64,000 nucleotides of DNA from Dyadobacter sp. 50-39. GTDB taxonomy: Bacteria; Bacteroidota; Bacteroidia; Cytophagales; Spirosomataceae. Under the pieces are notes generated by a model that saw nothing but the letters and a program-made list of their open reading frames with translations, was not told where the DNA came from and searched no databases. Of the stretch, positions 45,491-53,332 are shown piece by piece. Location of the stretch: NCBI GenBank assembly GCA_001898145.1, contig MKSR01000029.1:806001-870000 (forward strand), given 5' to 3'. The number at the start of each line of letters is the position of its first letter. The stretch's first letter is position 1. A program made the translations under genes and the position numbers.

Positions 45491-48448
45491 CTATTTCTTG
45501 AAAATCTTGCGCTGATATACGTCACCATTTTCAGTAGAAACCTTGATGATGTATTCGCCCGAAGGAAGGTTTTCAAGATTAACCTTTGTTCCCTTGCCAC
45601 CTCTCTGATAGAATCTTGCTTTCTGATCCATAATGTCCCAGCTCTTGATTTTGGTCGGTACATTCAATTTCAGATCGACCTTGTCGGTAGCAGGGTTCGG
45701 CCAAACCACCAGGGCAGACGTACCTTCTCTCGTAACGGACACCATTCTGGAATAGGTAATTTCCCCCGCCATTGTCTGGCCGTCTACCGTAGTGGCACGG
45801 TCCACTTGTTTCAGACGGTAGTAGCTGGTTCCCGCAATCGGGCTCAGATCTGTGAATTGATAGGAAGTCGACACGTCGCTATCGCCTTTTCCTTCCACCG
45901 TACCGATTTCTTCGAAATTCTTGGCATTGTAGCTTCTTTCAATTACAAAGTGGCTGTTGTTCCTTTCAGAGGCTGTAACCCAGGTTACATTCACCTTCTC
46001 GCTTCCTGCTGCTTTGGCATCAAACGATACCAGGCTCACTGGCAAAGCACCTTCCGTCACCAGAATGCGCAATGCCGGGTCTCCCTGAAGAATGACCTGG
46101 TGAACATTGGCCCGGTCTGCATTGTAGTATGACAACACCCTTCCGTTTTCGGCAGGATTATACGTATATCCCAATTGTTTGGTTTCCGCCGCCACGTCGC
46201 GCAGGATCTGCCCGATCGTGCCGCGGTTCTGGTCGTTCTGCCCGAAGATTTTCGGATACAAACGATCCAGATATTCATTGGATGTGGAAGCATAGGCATC
46301 CCAGTCATTCCCGAATACTACAATTGCACCGGCGTTCGGAGCAAGCAGCCAGTCGAGTGACAGCGGTCTTTTTCCGGACGAAGTAGGATAGTTAGGCGGT
46401 ACTACCCCGCTGAATGGGGAGAACCTGTTGCTGTAAATGTTATTCACGCCGCAACCATTATAAAACAGCACCGGATATTTGCCCGCATTCGCATAGCCCT
46501 TGGTGCCGTCTGTCGCATAGCCGAAATCATAATCCGTTACATCCACGTTTCCGTGACCGAAATAGGTGATCATACCCGCTCCTACTCCGTTCAGTTCGCT
46601 AGAAAGTGTTGTCAGGACGTTTCCGGAGCTAACCGGCGTTTTCTTTCTCTGGATCGTATCTCCCAGGAACGGCGCTGCGAAAATGGGCCCGCTGATGTCC
46701 GATAGGTATTTGGCGAACTGGTTAATTTCATCAGAGGATTTTCCTCCATTGATGTGTATCACGTTCTTTCTCCAAGCCAGGTCTTTCTGTCCCTCGTAAG
46801 TTTTAACCTTTGCCAGGTAGTCTTTAACCTGCTGGTTTGTAATCGCCGAGATCCTCCCGACCGGAATGACAGGAACATCGTCCAATGCGCCGCCAAGGCC
46901 ATCGGCAAGCAGCATATCAGACCCCGGGAAACCGATTGTAGGTATTTCGTCCGGGATCTCGCGCACACTGCGCTCGTAGTAGGTGACCGATCGTCCAAGT
47001 AATAACAGGAATTTGTCCGTGTTGCTGTCGGAGACCATGTAGTCAACAAACCTTCTGATGGCAACAGCGCTGGGCTCACCGTAGTTGAACTGGTTGTAAA
47101 TATCCTTAATCCGCTTCACCAGTGGCTTATACTTCTTGCCCGGCGATTCAGTTTGACGGTAAGTAGCATATTCATTCGCTGAGGACCACAATGTGTCCGA
47201 GGTAATGATCAGATAATCGAATGCGGATGGTGTAATCTGCTGGAATGTAACAGCCGTAGCCGTGGCAGGCAGCACCTCGGTGCCAACGAAGAGTTTCATC
47301 GCATTGCCGTTTCTTGAAACCATCATGTCAGCCGCTGAGCCGTTGATAATCCTCGGATTGCGGAAATTCGACACGTCAAGGAAACGCAACGGAGCCTCCG
47401 GGGTTACAGCTGGTGTATTCTGGATCGTGAAACGTGTATTGCCCCCCGCCGCCGGAAAGTTAAATTCGTAGGAAACCGCTCCCTGCATGTCGATGTTCTG
47501 GTCGTAAGTGACGGTATAGTAGGAAACCGAAAAGCCGTCTGTCCCTCCACCGGTCGACTTGAAGCCCAGCACACCTGCCCCGTTTGCATAGTCGGTACTA
47601 AGCAGATCGAACGGGTAATCAGTATCCAGAAAGCCCGTGACGACCGTGTTACCCACTACCCGTTGTGAGGCTGCATCTTTACCCACGTTCACTTCTACCG
47701 TCGATTGGGCGGAGAATGCATATCCCCTGCCTTTCAGGTGCACGTTCACAGCCGGAGCGGCCGATCCGTATTTCGACTTGATCTGAAATGCAAATGGCTC
47801 CTCCACATAACTGTTTGTAAAAACGTTCGGTTTGGCATTAGTGGTTCGCAGCGCCTGGTTATTCGAGATCCGGGTACCGGTTCCGGCCTTACCTTCCTCA
47901 AAGTAGCTGTTCAGGGTAGCCGGGCGTGAAGGATAAGAAGTCATGTGCGAATTCTCGATCACGAACCTCTTCAAAAACGTGAATTTATGAAACTCCTGCT
48001 TGGCGAGTCCCTGATCGGGTGCAAGCGATTCCGTGGCGGCTACCGGCCTGGGATTAGAATCAAATGTTAAAAAGTAGGTACTTTGATCGGAATAAATACT
48101 GAAATAAGGGTTTTTTCTCGTCGTAGGCAGCCGGTAGAGCAGCGCATCGGAAGAGCCGTCGTTGGGCACACCATAAAATTCGATTTCGGTATTGGAAGCG
48201 CTTACCAGGGTTACCTCTTCCCCGCGGTGGTAAAGGTGAAGGAAGTTCGGTTTATTCTTGAAAGCGTCCGGTAAGGTCACCTTGTACAGCCCGGCCTTGG
48301 ATACATGGATCTTCACCCATGTCTGGCCATACTTTCCATTCAACCATTCATTTCCATATTTCCCACTCCATGGCGATTGCGCAAATCCTTGTTGAATAAG
48401 TAGTGAGATAGCAATGAAAAAGAGAGTAGTAAACCTTTTTGTGTTCAT
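45491..48448 (-). CDS. Second gingipain-like C25 cysteine peptidase with T9SS sorting domain
   Basis: A 985-residue paralogue of the neighbour downstream. A signal peptide is followed by an N-terminal beta-rich region with GVPNDGSSDALLYRL and RKNPYFSIYSDQSTYFL, nearly the same as in the other copy. The C25 domain has MITYFGHGNVD (about 630) and LFYNGCGVNN (about 665). A fibronectin-type or sandwich region (NVTWVTASERNNSHFVIERS) and a T9SS domain (VVWPNPATDKVDLKL, LPSGEYIIKV) close it. It is the first gene of the pair and may share one transcript with the other (38-bp gap). A function in protein degradation outside the cell is likely. Confidence 0.87.
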   Translation of the reverse strand: MNTKRFTTLFFIAISLLIQQGFAQSPWSGKYGNEWLNGKYGQTWVKIHVSKAGLYKVTLPDAFKNKPNFLHLYHRGEEVTLVSASNTEIEFYGVPNDGSSDALLYRLPTTRKNPYFSIYSDQSTYFLTFDSNPRPVAATESLAPDQGLAKQEFHKFTFLKRFVIENSHMTSYPSRPATLNSYFEEGKAGTGTRISNNQALRTTNAKPNVFTNSYVEEPFAFQIKSKYGSAAPAVNVHLKGRGYAFSAQSTVEVNVGKDAASQRVVGNTVVTGFLDTDYPFDLLSTDYANGAGVLGFKSTGGGTDGFSVSYYTVTYDQNIDMQGAVSYEFNFPAAGGNTRFTIQNTPAVTPEAPLRFLDVSNFRNPRIINGSAADMMVSRNGNAMKLFVGTEVLPATATAVTFQQITPSAFDYLIITSDTLWSSANEYATYRQTESPGKKYKPLVKRIKDIYNQFNYGEPSAVAIRRFVDYMVSDSNTDKFLLLLGRSVTYYERSVREIPDEIPTIGFPGSDMLLADGLGGALDDVPVIPVGRISAITNQQVKDYLAKVKTYEGQKDLAWRKNVIHINGGKSSDEINQFAKYLSDISGPIFAAPFLGDTIQRKKTPVSSGNVLTTLSSELNGVGAGMITYFGHGNVDVTDYDFGYATDGTKGYANAGKYPVLFYNGCGVNNIYSNRFSPFSGVVPPNYPTSSGKRPLSLDWLLAPNAGAIVVFGNDWDAYASTSNEYLDRLYPKIFGQNDQNRGTIGQILRDVAAETKQLGYTYNPAENGRVLSYYNADRANVHQVILQGDPALRILVTEGALPVSLVSFDAKAAGSEKVNVTWVTASERNNSHFVIERSYNAKNFEEIGTVEGKGDSDVSTSYQFTDLSPIAGTSYYRLKQVDRATTVDGQTMAGEITYSRMVSVTREGTSALVVWPNPATDKVDLKLNVPTKIKSWDIMDQKARFYQRGGKGTKVNLENLPSGEYIIKVSTENGDVYQRKIFKK

Positions 48449-48832
48449 AAAGTCCTGTTTAAATTATTTGTGTGATTATTCTTTCCCTTCCTGGCTGCCG
48501 AAACACCAGGAACTTCTCATTCTATAAGCATATTAAAGCTACAATTTCTTTAATACGGCAGCAAATATACTTATCAAAATGTAGTAACCAGCTTATCAAC
48601 TGCTCATTAAGTTACGGTCATAAAAAAGAATCAGCGGTTACTTACCGCACACGATCGTAGAACGGAAAACGACGCTTTGCTGGTACAATTTTTTAGGCTT
48701 ATTTACCACTCGGCAGTGTTTCAATGAACTAACGCAATAAAAGTGTGTCTTTTTTATCATTGGTATTCGAGTTAATTCGTGCTTTATTTGCTAAAAAATT
48801 CTTTCTCACTTATAAACTAAACTCATACAATT
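48449..48832. other. 384-bp divergent intergenic region
   Basis: Separates the C25 pair (minus) from the collagen-like lipoprotein gene (plus). A -7-type box TATATTTG is on the minus strand (plus 48562-48569), but no TTG lies at the right distance. No RNA gene, repeat or credible small protein was found. Confidence 0.4.
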
Positions 48833-49423
48833 ATGATTAGAAGGCTGACTTTTATCGCTTGGATAGCATTTATCGGTCTGGTAACAAGTTGCGACGGTGA
48901 TAAGGGCGACGTTGGTCCGGCAGGACCCGCAGGGCCCAAAGGAGAAACAGGAGCCCCCGGCAAGGACGGAGCAGATGGTGAGGATGGCAAAGACGGCGTA
49001 GGCGCGAAAGAGATTGTTGCAACTATGGTGAAAAGCACCAACGGAGGATATACACTGGGTAAGGCAAATCTGACTTCTGCGGATACTGCCATGATTTCCA
49101 AGAGTGTAGTAGTTGTTTTCATCAAGAGCCAGGGATTGTGGTGGTCTCAGCCAGGCATCGTGCGTTTCGCCGACAACAAATGGACGAATTTCACTTTCGT
49201 GACCCTTTTGAGAAATACCACATTCTTCGTCGACATCCGGCCTATGTCCTGGTCAGAACAACAGGAAGCAGCTCCTGAGCGTGAATTTGAAGCCATTCGT
49301 GCGGTGATTATTCCAGCCGAAAAATTAAGACTCAACGCCGAAGTCGATATGACCAACTACGAGGAAGTTGTAGCGGCATTCGACATCAAAGAATCAGACA
49401 TTTTGCAAGCCGACGTAAAGTAG
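48833..49423 (+). CDS. Collagen-like (Gly-X-Y) lipoprotein
   Basis: A 196-residue lipoprotein. The signal IAWIAFIGLVTSC ends with a lipobox Cys at residue 20. About eleven uninterrupted Gly-X-Y triplets follow at residues 24-57, rich in Pro, Lys, Asp and Glu. A globular C-terminal region of 140 residues then follows, containing WWSQPGIVRF and WSEQQEAAPE. Collagen-like repeats in bacteria form trimeric stalks; here the stalk would be short and anchored directly at the lipid. The family is common in Bacteroidota as collagen-like protein; the globular head has no motif I recognise. Confidence 0.82.
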   Translation: MIRRLTFIAWIAFIGLVTSCDGDKGDVGPAGPAGPKGETGAPGKDGADGEDGKDGVGAKEIVATMVKSTNGGYTLGKANLTSADTAMISKSVVVVFIKSQGLWWSQPGIVRFADNKWTNFTFVTLLRNTTFFVDIRPMSWSEQQEAAPEREFEAIRAVIIPAEKLRLNAEVDMTNYEEVVAAFDIKESDILQADVK

Positions 49424-49440
49424 GTTTTGCTTCAAAAACG

Positions 49441-49470
49441 AAAGGCGATCTCAGGGTCGCCTTTTTGTTT
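49441..49470 (+). terminator. Terminator after the collagen-like gene
   Basis: AAAGGCGA (49441-49448) pairs with TCGCCTTT (49457-49464) around an 8-nt loop, followed by a T-rich run. Confidence 0.78.
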
Positions 49471-49657
49471 TTCTCCCCACCACTTTTGCAACATAGAAAG
49501 TTTTAATTGCCCCCTGCCAAGAAGTTGCAAAACGCCATAACTTTTATTTTTGAAATTATACTATTTTCGAAACAAATATTGTTAGGACGATTGTTATCTA
49601 GCAGTGATTTGTACTTTTCCGGGCTAAGGCCTTCTTACCATATTTCTTTTTTTCGTG

Positions 49658-51184
49658 ATGAATACCAAAAAGTCTTCAAAAACGAGCTCACCTGACGTGG
49701 TTTTGATTGGGGCAGGCATTATGAGCGCTACGCTCGGGGTTCTACTGAAAAAGCTTAATCCTTCCATTACCATTTCCGTATTCGAGCGCCTCGATCGCGT
49801 GACTGCGGAGAGCTCAGATCCGTGGAACAACGCCGGTACAGGCCATTCCGCTTTCTGCGAATTGAACTACACCCCTCAGCTGGCTGACGGTTCGGTCGAA
49901 ACAAAAAAGGCCATCAAAATTGCCGAGTCTTTCGAAGTATCGAAGGAGTTTTGGGCATATCTGGTCGAAAATGGCGTAATAGAGTCACCTGACGCATTTA
50001 TCCACAATATTCCCCATTTAAGCTTTGTTTGGGGTGAGGAAAACGTGGATTATCTCCGCAAACGCTACACCGCGCTCACGAGCCATCATTTGTTCGACGG
50101 TATGGAATACACCGAAGACAAAGAAACGATCGAAAGCTGGATCCCGCTGGTAATGCACGGCCGTAATGCCGACGAAAAAGTGGCAGCTACACGCATGCAG
50201 CTCGGCACCGACGTCAATTTCGGTGCACTGACGAAAGCGATGTTCGCCTACCTCGAAAAACAGGACGGCGTTAATCTTTTTCTCAACTACGAAGTCGACG
50301 ACATTACCCGCAGAAGGGATGGCTCATGGCTGATCGAGGTGACGGACCGTGCGACTAAAAAGGAAAGTAAGTTTAACACCACATTCGTATTCATCGGTGC
50401 AGGCGGCGGTTCGTTGCCTTTGCTCGAAAAATCGAATATTCCCGAAGGCAAAGGTTTCGGCGGCTTCCCTGTGAGCGGCCAGTGGCTGGTTTGCAACAAG
50501 CCTGAAATTATTGAAAAACACCAGGCGAAAGTATACGGAAAAGCCTCGGTAGGATCTCCGCCGATGTCGGTACCTCACCTGGATACCCGCATTATCGATG
50601 GCAAAAAGGCATTGCTTTTCGGGCCATACGCCGGGTTCTCGACCAAGTTTTTGAAAAACGGTTCATATCTGGACCTTCCGCTTTCCATTAAGCTGAACAA
50701 TATCAAACCCATGCTGGCGGCCGGATTGCACAACATTCCGCTGACCAAATATCTGATCGACCAGGTTAGACAATCGCCGCAAGACCGTCTTGAAGCACTT
50801 AAGGATTACTTCCCAGAAGCAAAACTGGAAGACTGGGATCTTGAAACAGCCGGTCAGCGAGTTCAGGTGATCAAGAAAGATAAGAAAGCGGGCGGTGTCC
50901 TGGAATTCGGTACCGAAATGGTCACCGCTGCCGATGGCTCACTGGCTGCATTGCTAGGCGCTTCTCCGGGAGCTTCTACGGCGGTTTCCATCATGCTGGA
51001 ACTGATTCACAGATGTTTTAGCGAGGCCAAGACCCCTGAATGGCAGCGTGAATTCAAGAAGATCATCCCGTCTTTCGGCAAATCGCTTGCCAAAGAAAAG
51101 GACCTGGCCGCGAAAACCCGCGCCTGGACTACCGAGGTGTTGCATTTAAGCGCCCCGCACCTGGAAGAAGAGGTACCTGCCTGA
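49658..51184 (+). CDS. mqo: Malate:quinone oxidoreductase
   Basis: A 508-residue FAD enzyme at the inner face of the membrane that oxidises malate and passes electrons to quinone. The FAD site VVLIGAGIMSATLGVLL is at the N-terminus, then the family marks VFERLDRVTAESSDPWNNAGTGHSAF, GGGSLPLLEKS and a C-terminal FGTEMVTAADGSLAALLGASPGAS. I begin at ATG 49658; the preceding in-frame GTG is not needed. A pair of TTTTGCAAC and GTTGCAAAA half-sites lies upstream (49484-49532), but with a 31-nt spacer. Confidence 0.96.
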   Translation: MNTKKSSKTSSPDVVLIGAGIMSATLGVLLKKLNPSITISVFERLDRVTAESSDPWNNAGTGHSAFCELNYTPQLADGSVETKKAIKIAESFEVSKEFWAYLVENGVIESPDAFIHNIPHLSFVWGEENVDYLRKRYTALTSHHLFDGMEYTEDKETIESWIPLVMHGRNADEKVAATRMQLGTDVNFGALTKAMFAYLEKQDGVNLFLNYEVDDITRRRDGSWLIEVTDRATKKESKFNTTFVFIGAGGGSLPLLEKSNIPEGKGFGGFPVSGQWLVCNKPEIIEKHQAKVYGKASVGSPPMSVPHLDTRIIDGKKALLFGPYAGFSTKFLKNGSYLDLPLSIKLNNIKPMLAAGLHNIPLTKYLIDQVRQSPQDRLEALKDYFPEAKLEDWDLETAGQRVQVIKKDKKAGGVLEFGTEMVTAADGSLAALLGASPGASTAVSIMLELIHRCFSEAKTPEWQREFKKIIPSFGKSLAKEKDLAAKTRAWTTEVLHLSAPHLEEEVPA

Positions 51185-51196
51185 TCTTAGCGTATA

Positions 51197-51242
51197 TAAT
51201 AAAGCAAAAGCCCCGGAAATTTCCGGGGCTTTTGCTTTATTA
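51197..51242. terminator. 46-bp palindrome, bidirectional terminator
   Basis: Arms 51197-51219 and 51220-51242 are perfect reverse complements over 23 bp with no spacer, A/T-rich at both ends. It separates mqo from the convergent epimerase gene, whose stop codon is in the right arm. Confidence 0.9.
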
Positions 51243-52085
51243 AAATGCCAGCGACCTCAGGAATTTCAACCCCTCCACCGCGATCGCTTCCCGCGAGGGC
51301 TCCACTTGTCTCCAAATAGAGGCGGCTTTGGCAATGACCTTGACATCCGGCGTGAATGATTCGATGACGATATCGCCCGGGTAATGGATACGGTCCAAGG
51401 CAGCAAAAATGCGGTCCCAGTTGATCTGGTCACCACCGGGGGTACCACGGTCGCTCCCGGAGGCGTGGAGAAGCCCCAGCCTGCTCCCTGCCTTCTGAAT
51501 GGCCAGCGCCGGATCCTTTTCTTCCAGGTTCATGTGAAAAGTATCCAGATGTACCTGCAATGCATCGCTGCCCACGTCTTCAATCATCCGAAGCGCCTGA
51601 TCGCAGGTGTTGATAAAATCAGTTTCATACCGGTTCAATGGCTCGATAGCCAGCTTTACACCGTGCGCTGCGGCAAAATCGGCGAGGGTTTTGAGGTTAC
51701 CTGCGACGAGTTCCCATTGCTTCCGCTTTTGATCGTCGGGCACCAGTTCCGCCCGCCCTACCGCGGAGTAAATAGGCCCGGCGACCAGCTTGCTGCCAAG
51801 CACCGGCGCAATGCGCACAAGTGCCTCCACATACCCGATCGCCGTCACCTGGTCTTTTCGCGTGCCGCGCAAGTCGCGTCCGGGGCCCGTAGCAGCGCAC
51901 ACCGACCTGCATTCAAGCCCGCTATCATCCAGCGCCCGGCGAACCTTTTCGGGATCGATATCGGCGGGATCTTCCACCGCTATTTCAACAAAATCGAATC
52001 CCCACGCTTTAAACTGCGGAAAAAAGGAGACGCTTTCGTTCGTGAATGGTGAAGAAAACAAATAGGTATTGATACCAAACTTCAT
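51240..52085 (-). CDS. Sugar phosphate isomerase/epimerase (D-tagatose 3-epimerase-like)
   Basis: A 281-residue TIM barrel. It has GINTYLF at the start and the metal-binding set in the usual order: Glu in IEPLNRYETDF, Asp in LQVHLDTFHMN, then a His in LLHASGSDRG and Glu in IVIESFTP. These are the marks of the ketose 3-epimerase group. The real substrate could be another ketose or an inositol. The gene is the last of three on the minus strand, 6 bp after the VCBS gene, so a shared transcript is very likely. The stop codon lies in the palindrome. Confidence 0.87.
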   Translation of the reverse strand: MKFGINTYLFSSPFTNESVSFFPQFKAWGFDFVEIAVEDPADIDPEKVRRALDDSGLECRSVCAATGPGRDLRGTRKDQVTAIGYVEALVRIAPVLGSKLVAGPIYSAVGRAELVPDDQKRKQWELVAGNLKTLADFAAAHGVKLAIEPLNRYETDFINTCDQALRMIEDVGSDALQVHLDTFHMNLEEKDPALAIQKAGSRLGLLHASGSDRGTPGGDQINWDRIFAALDRIHYPGDIVIESFTPDVKVIAKAASIWRQVEPSREAIAVEGLKFLRSLAF

Positions 52086-52091
52086 CGGTGA

Positions 52092-53300
52092 TTACTTCCC
52101 TTTTTGCTGTGTAAAAATGCGTACACCTTTTTTGTTGCCGGTAACGATATCGAGCAGCCCGTCGCCGTTCAGATCTTCTACGGTTACGTGCAGGCCTACA
52201 CCCGAATCGTCATCAATATCATGCCTGATCCACGTGGGTACCTTTCCGGGCTTGTATTCAAACCAGGAGATAAATGCCGGTTCAAATTCCCCGGGATCAT
52301 TTCCGTTGTGCGCGAAATAGCGTTTGCCGGTGATGAAGTCGGGATGGCCGTCACCATTGATGTCTTTCAGCGCCAGGCCATGCGTCTGTGAGATGGTCTT
52401 GTCAATGGTATGATGGATCCACACGGTTTCCTTGCCCTCTTTCTTCTGCTCGTGCCACCAGATGCCGTAGTTGTGGGCCGAAGCGCTGAGGACGTCGTTC
52501 AGGCCGTCGCCGTTCAAGTCGAGGACATACATTTGCGAGCAGTCCTGGCCGAGGTCTGCCGGATGGAACTTCCAGTCTTTGTCTTTGGGATACTTGGCAG
52601 GCCCCTCCGCCGGGCCCTCCCACCAACCGCTTCGCACCAGTACATCTTTTCGACCATCGCCATTGATATCACCATAGCCGATCCCGTGCGTGTACATGTG
52701 CGTGGAGTTGTTGGGGTCGTTGCTGATCACATATTTTTCCCAGACCGTATCTCCTTTCTTCGAAGGGCATTTAAGCCAGATCATTTTCTTACCCGTCGGA
52801 TCATTGCAAAGCAAATCCAGCCGCCCGTCGCCATCGATATCCACCAACTGCGGCGATTCATTTCCTACCGAAGAATAAATCGTGTGCACCGGCCAGTGGC
52901 CAGGCCTGTTCTGCGGGTTTTCATGCCATGCAGCCGCCTTACCCGGCCAGTCGATGCGGATGAGGTCTATCCAGCCATCCTGGTTCACGTCCATCGCAAA
53001 ATCCAGGAAGGAATCGCTATAACTTCCATTTACGACAAACTCCTGCGGCTTGGCCAGCTCGTGCTCCTTCCAGTCGGGTGCCTCAAACCAGTAGGCCCCT
53101 GAGAGGATATCCTTCTTGCCATCTTTATTTACATCGCCCATCGCGGCACCCTCGGCGATGAACCGTTTGGTCAGTTCCGTTTTTTTAAATGCAATAGCCG
53201 ATCCGCTCTTTCCTTTCTTCTGCGCCGATGCATTTGTCCACGCAAAGACCATTATATTGATCAAACAAAACCATTTCAAAACTCTTCCGGTTAACAGCAT
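52092..53300 (-). CDS. Secreted VCBS/FG-GAP repeat protein
   Basis: A 402-residue protein with a signal peptide (LINIMVFAWTNASAQ). It has repeated Asp-rich segments of the integrin-like beta-propeller type: GDVNKDGKKDILSG, VDIDGDGRLDLLCND, GDINGDGRKDVLV, LDLNGDGLNDVLSA, KDINGDGHPDFITG, EDLNGDGLLDIVTG. These bind calcium in relatives. It shares its general layout with the frameshifted gene at 31367-32537. It is 6 bp before the epimerase gene and 32 bp after the large cytochrome gene. It may bind a carbohydrate or act as a surface scaffold; no enzyme motif is seen. Confidence 0.85.
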   Translation of the reverse strand: MLLTGRVLKWFCLINIMVFAWTNASAQKKGKSGSAIAFKKTELTKRFIAEGAAMGDVNKDGKKDILSGAYWFEAPDWKEHELAKPQEFVVNGSYSDSFLDFAMDVNQDGWIDLIRIDWPGKAAAWHENPQNRPGHWPVHTIYSSVGNESPQLVDIDGDGRLDLLCNDPTGKKMIWLKCPSKKGDTVWEKYVISNDPNNSTHMYTHGIGYGDINGDGRKDVLVRSGWWEGPAEGPAKYPKDKDWKFHPADLGQDCSQMYVLDLNGDGLNDVLSASAHNYGIWWHEQKKEGKETVWIHHTIDKTISQTHGLALKDINGDGHPDFITGKRYFAHNGNDPGEFEPAFISWFEYKPGKVPTWIRHDIDDDSGVGLHVTVEDLNGDGLLDIVTGNKKGVRIFTQQKGK

Positions 53301-53332
53301 CAGATCTATGGGTTAGGATTAATGTTCCGATA

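Noticed and set aside
49484-49532. TTTTGCAAC and GTTGCAAAA upstream of mqo, resembling the arms of the metal operator.
   Set aside because: The arms are 31 nt apart instead of 3, and the nearby TATTTTTG box (49545-49552) is only 17 nt from the TTG, so neither operator nor promoter spacing fits.
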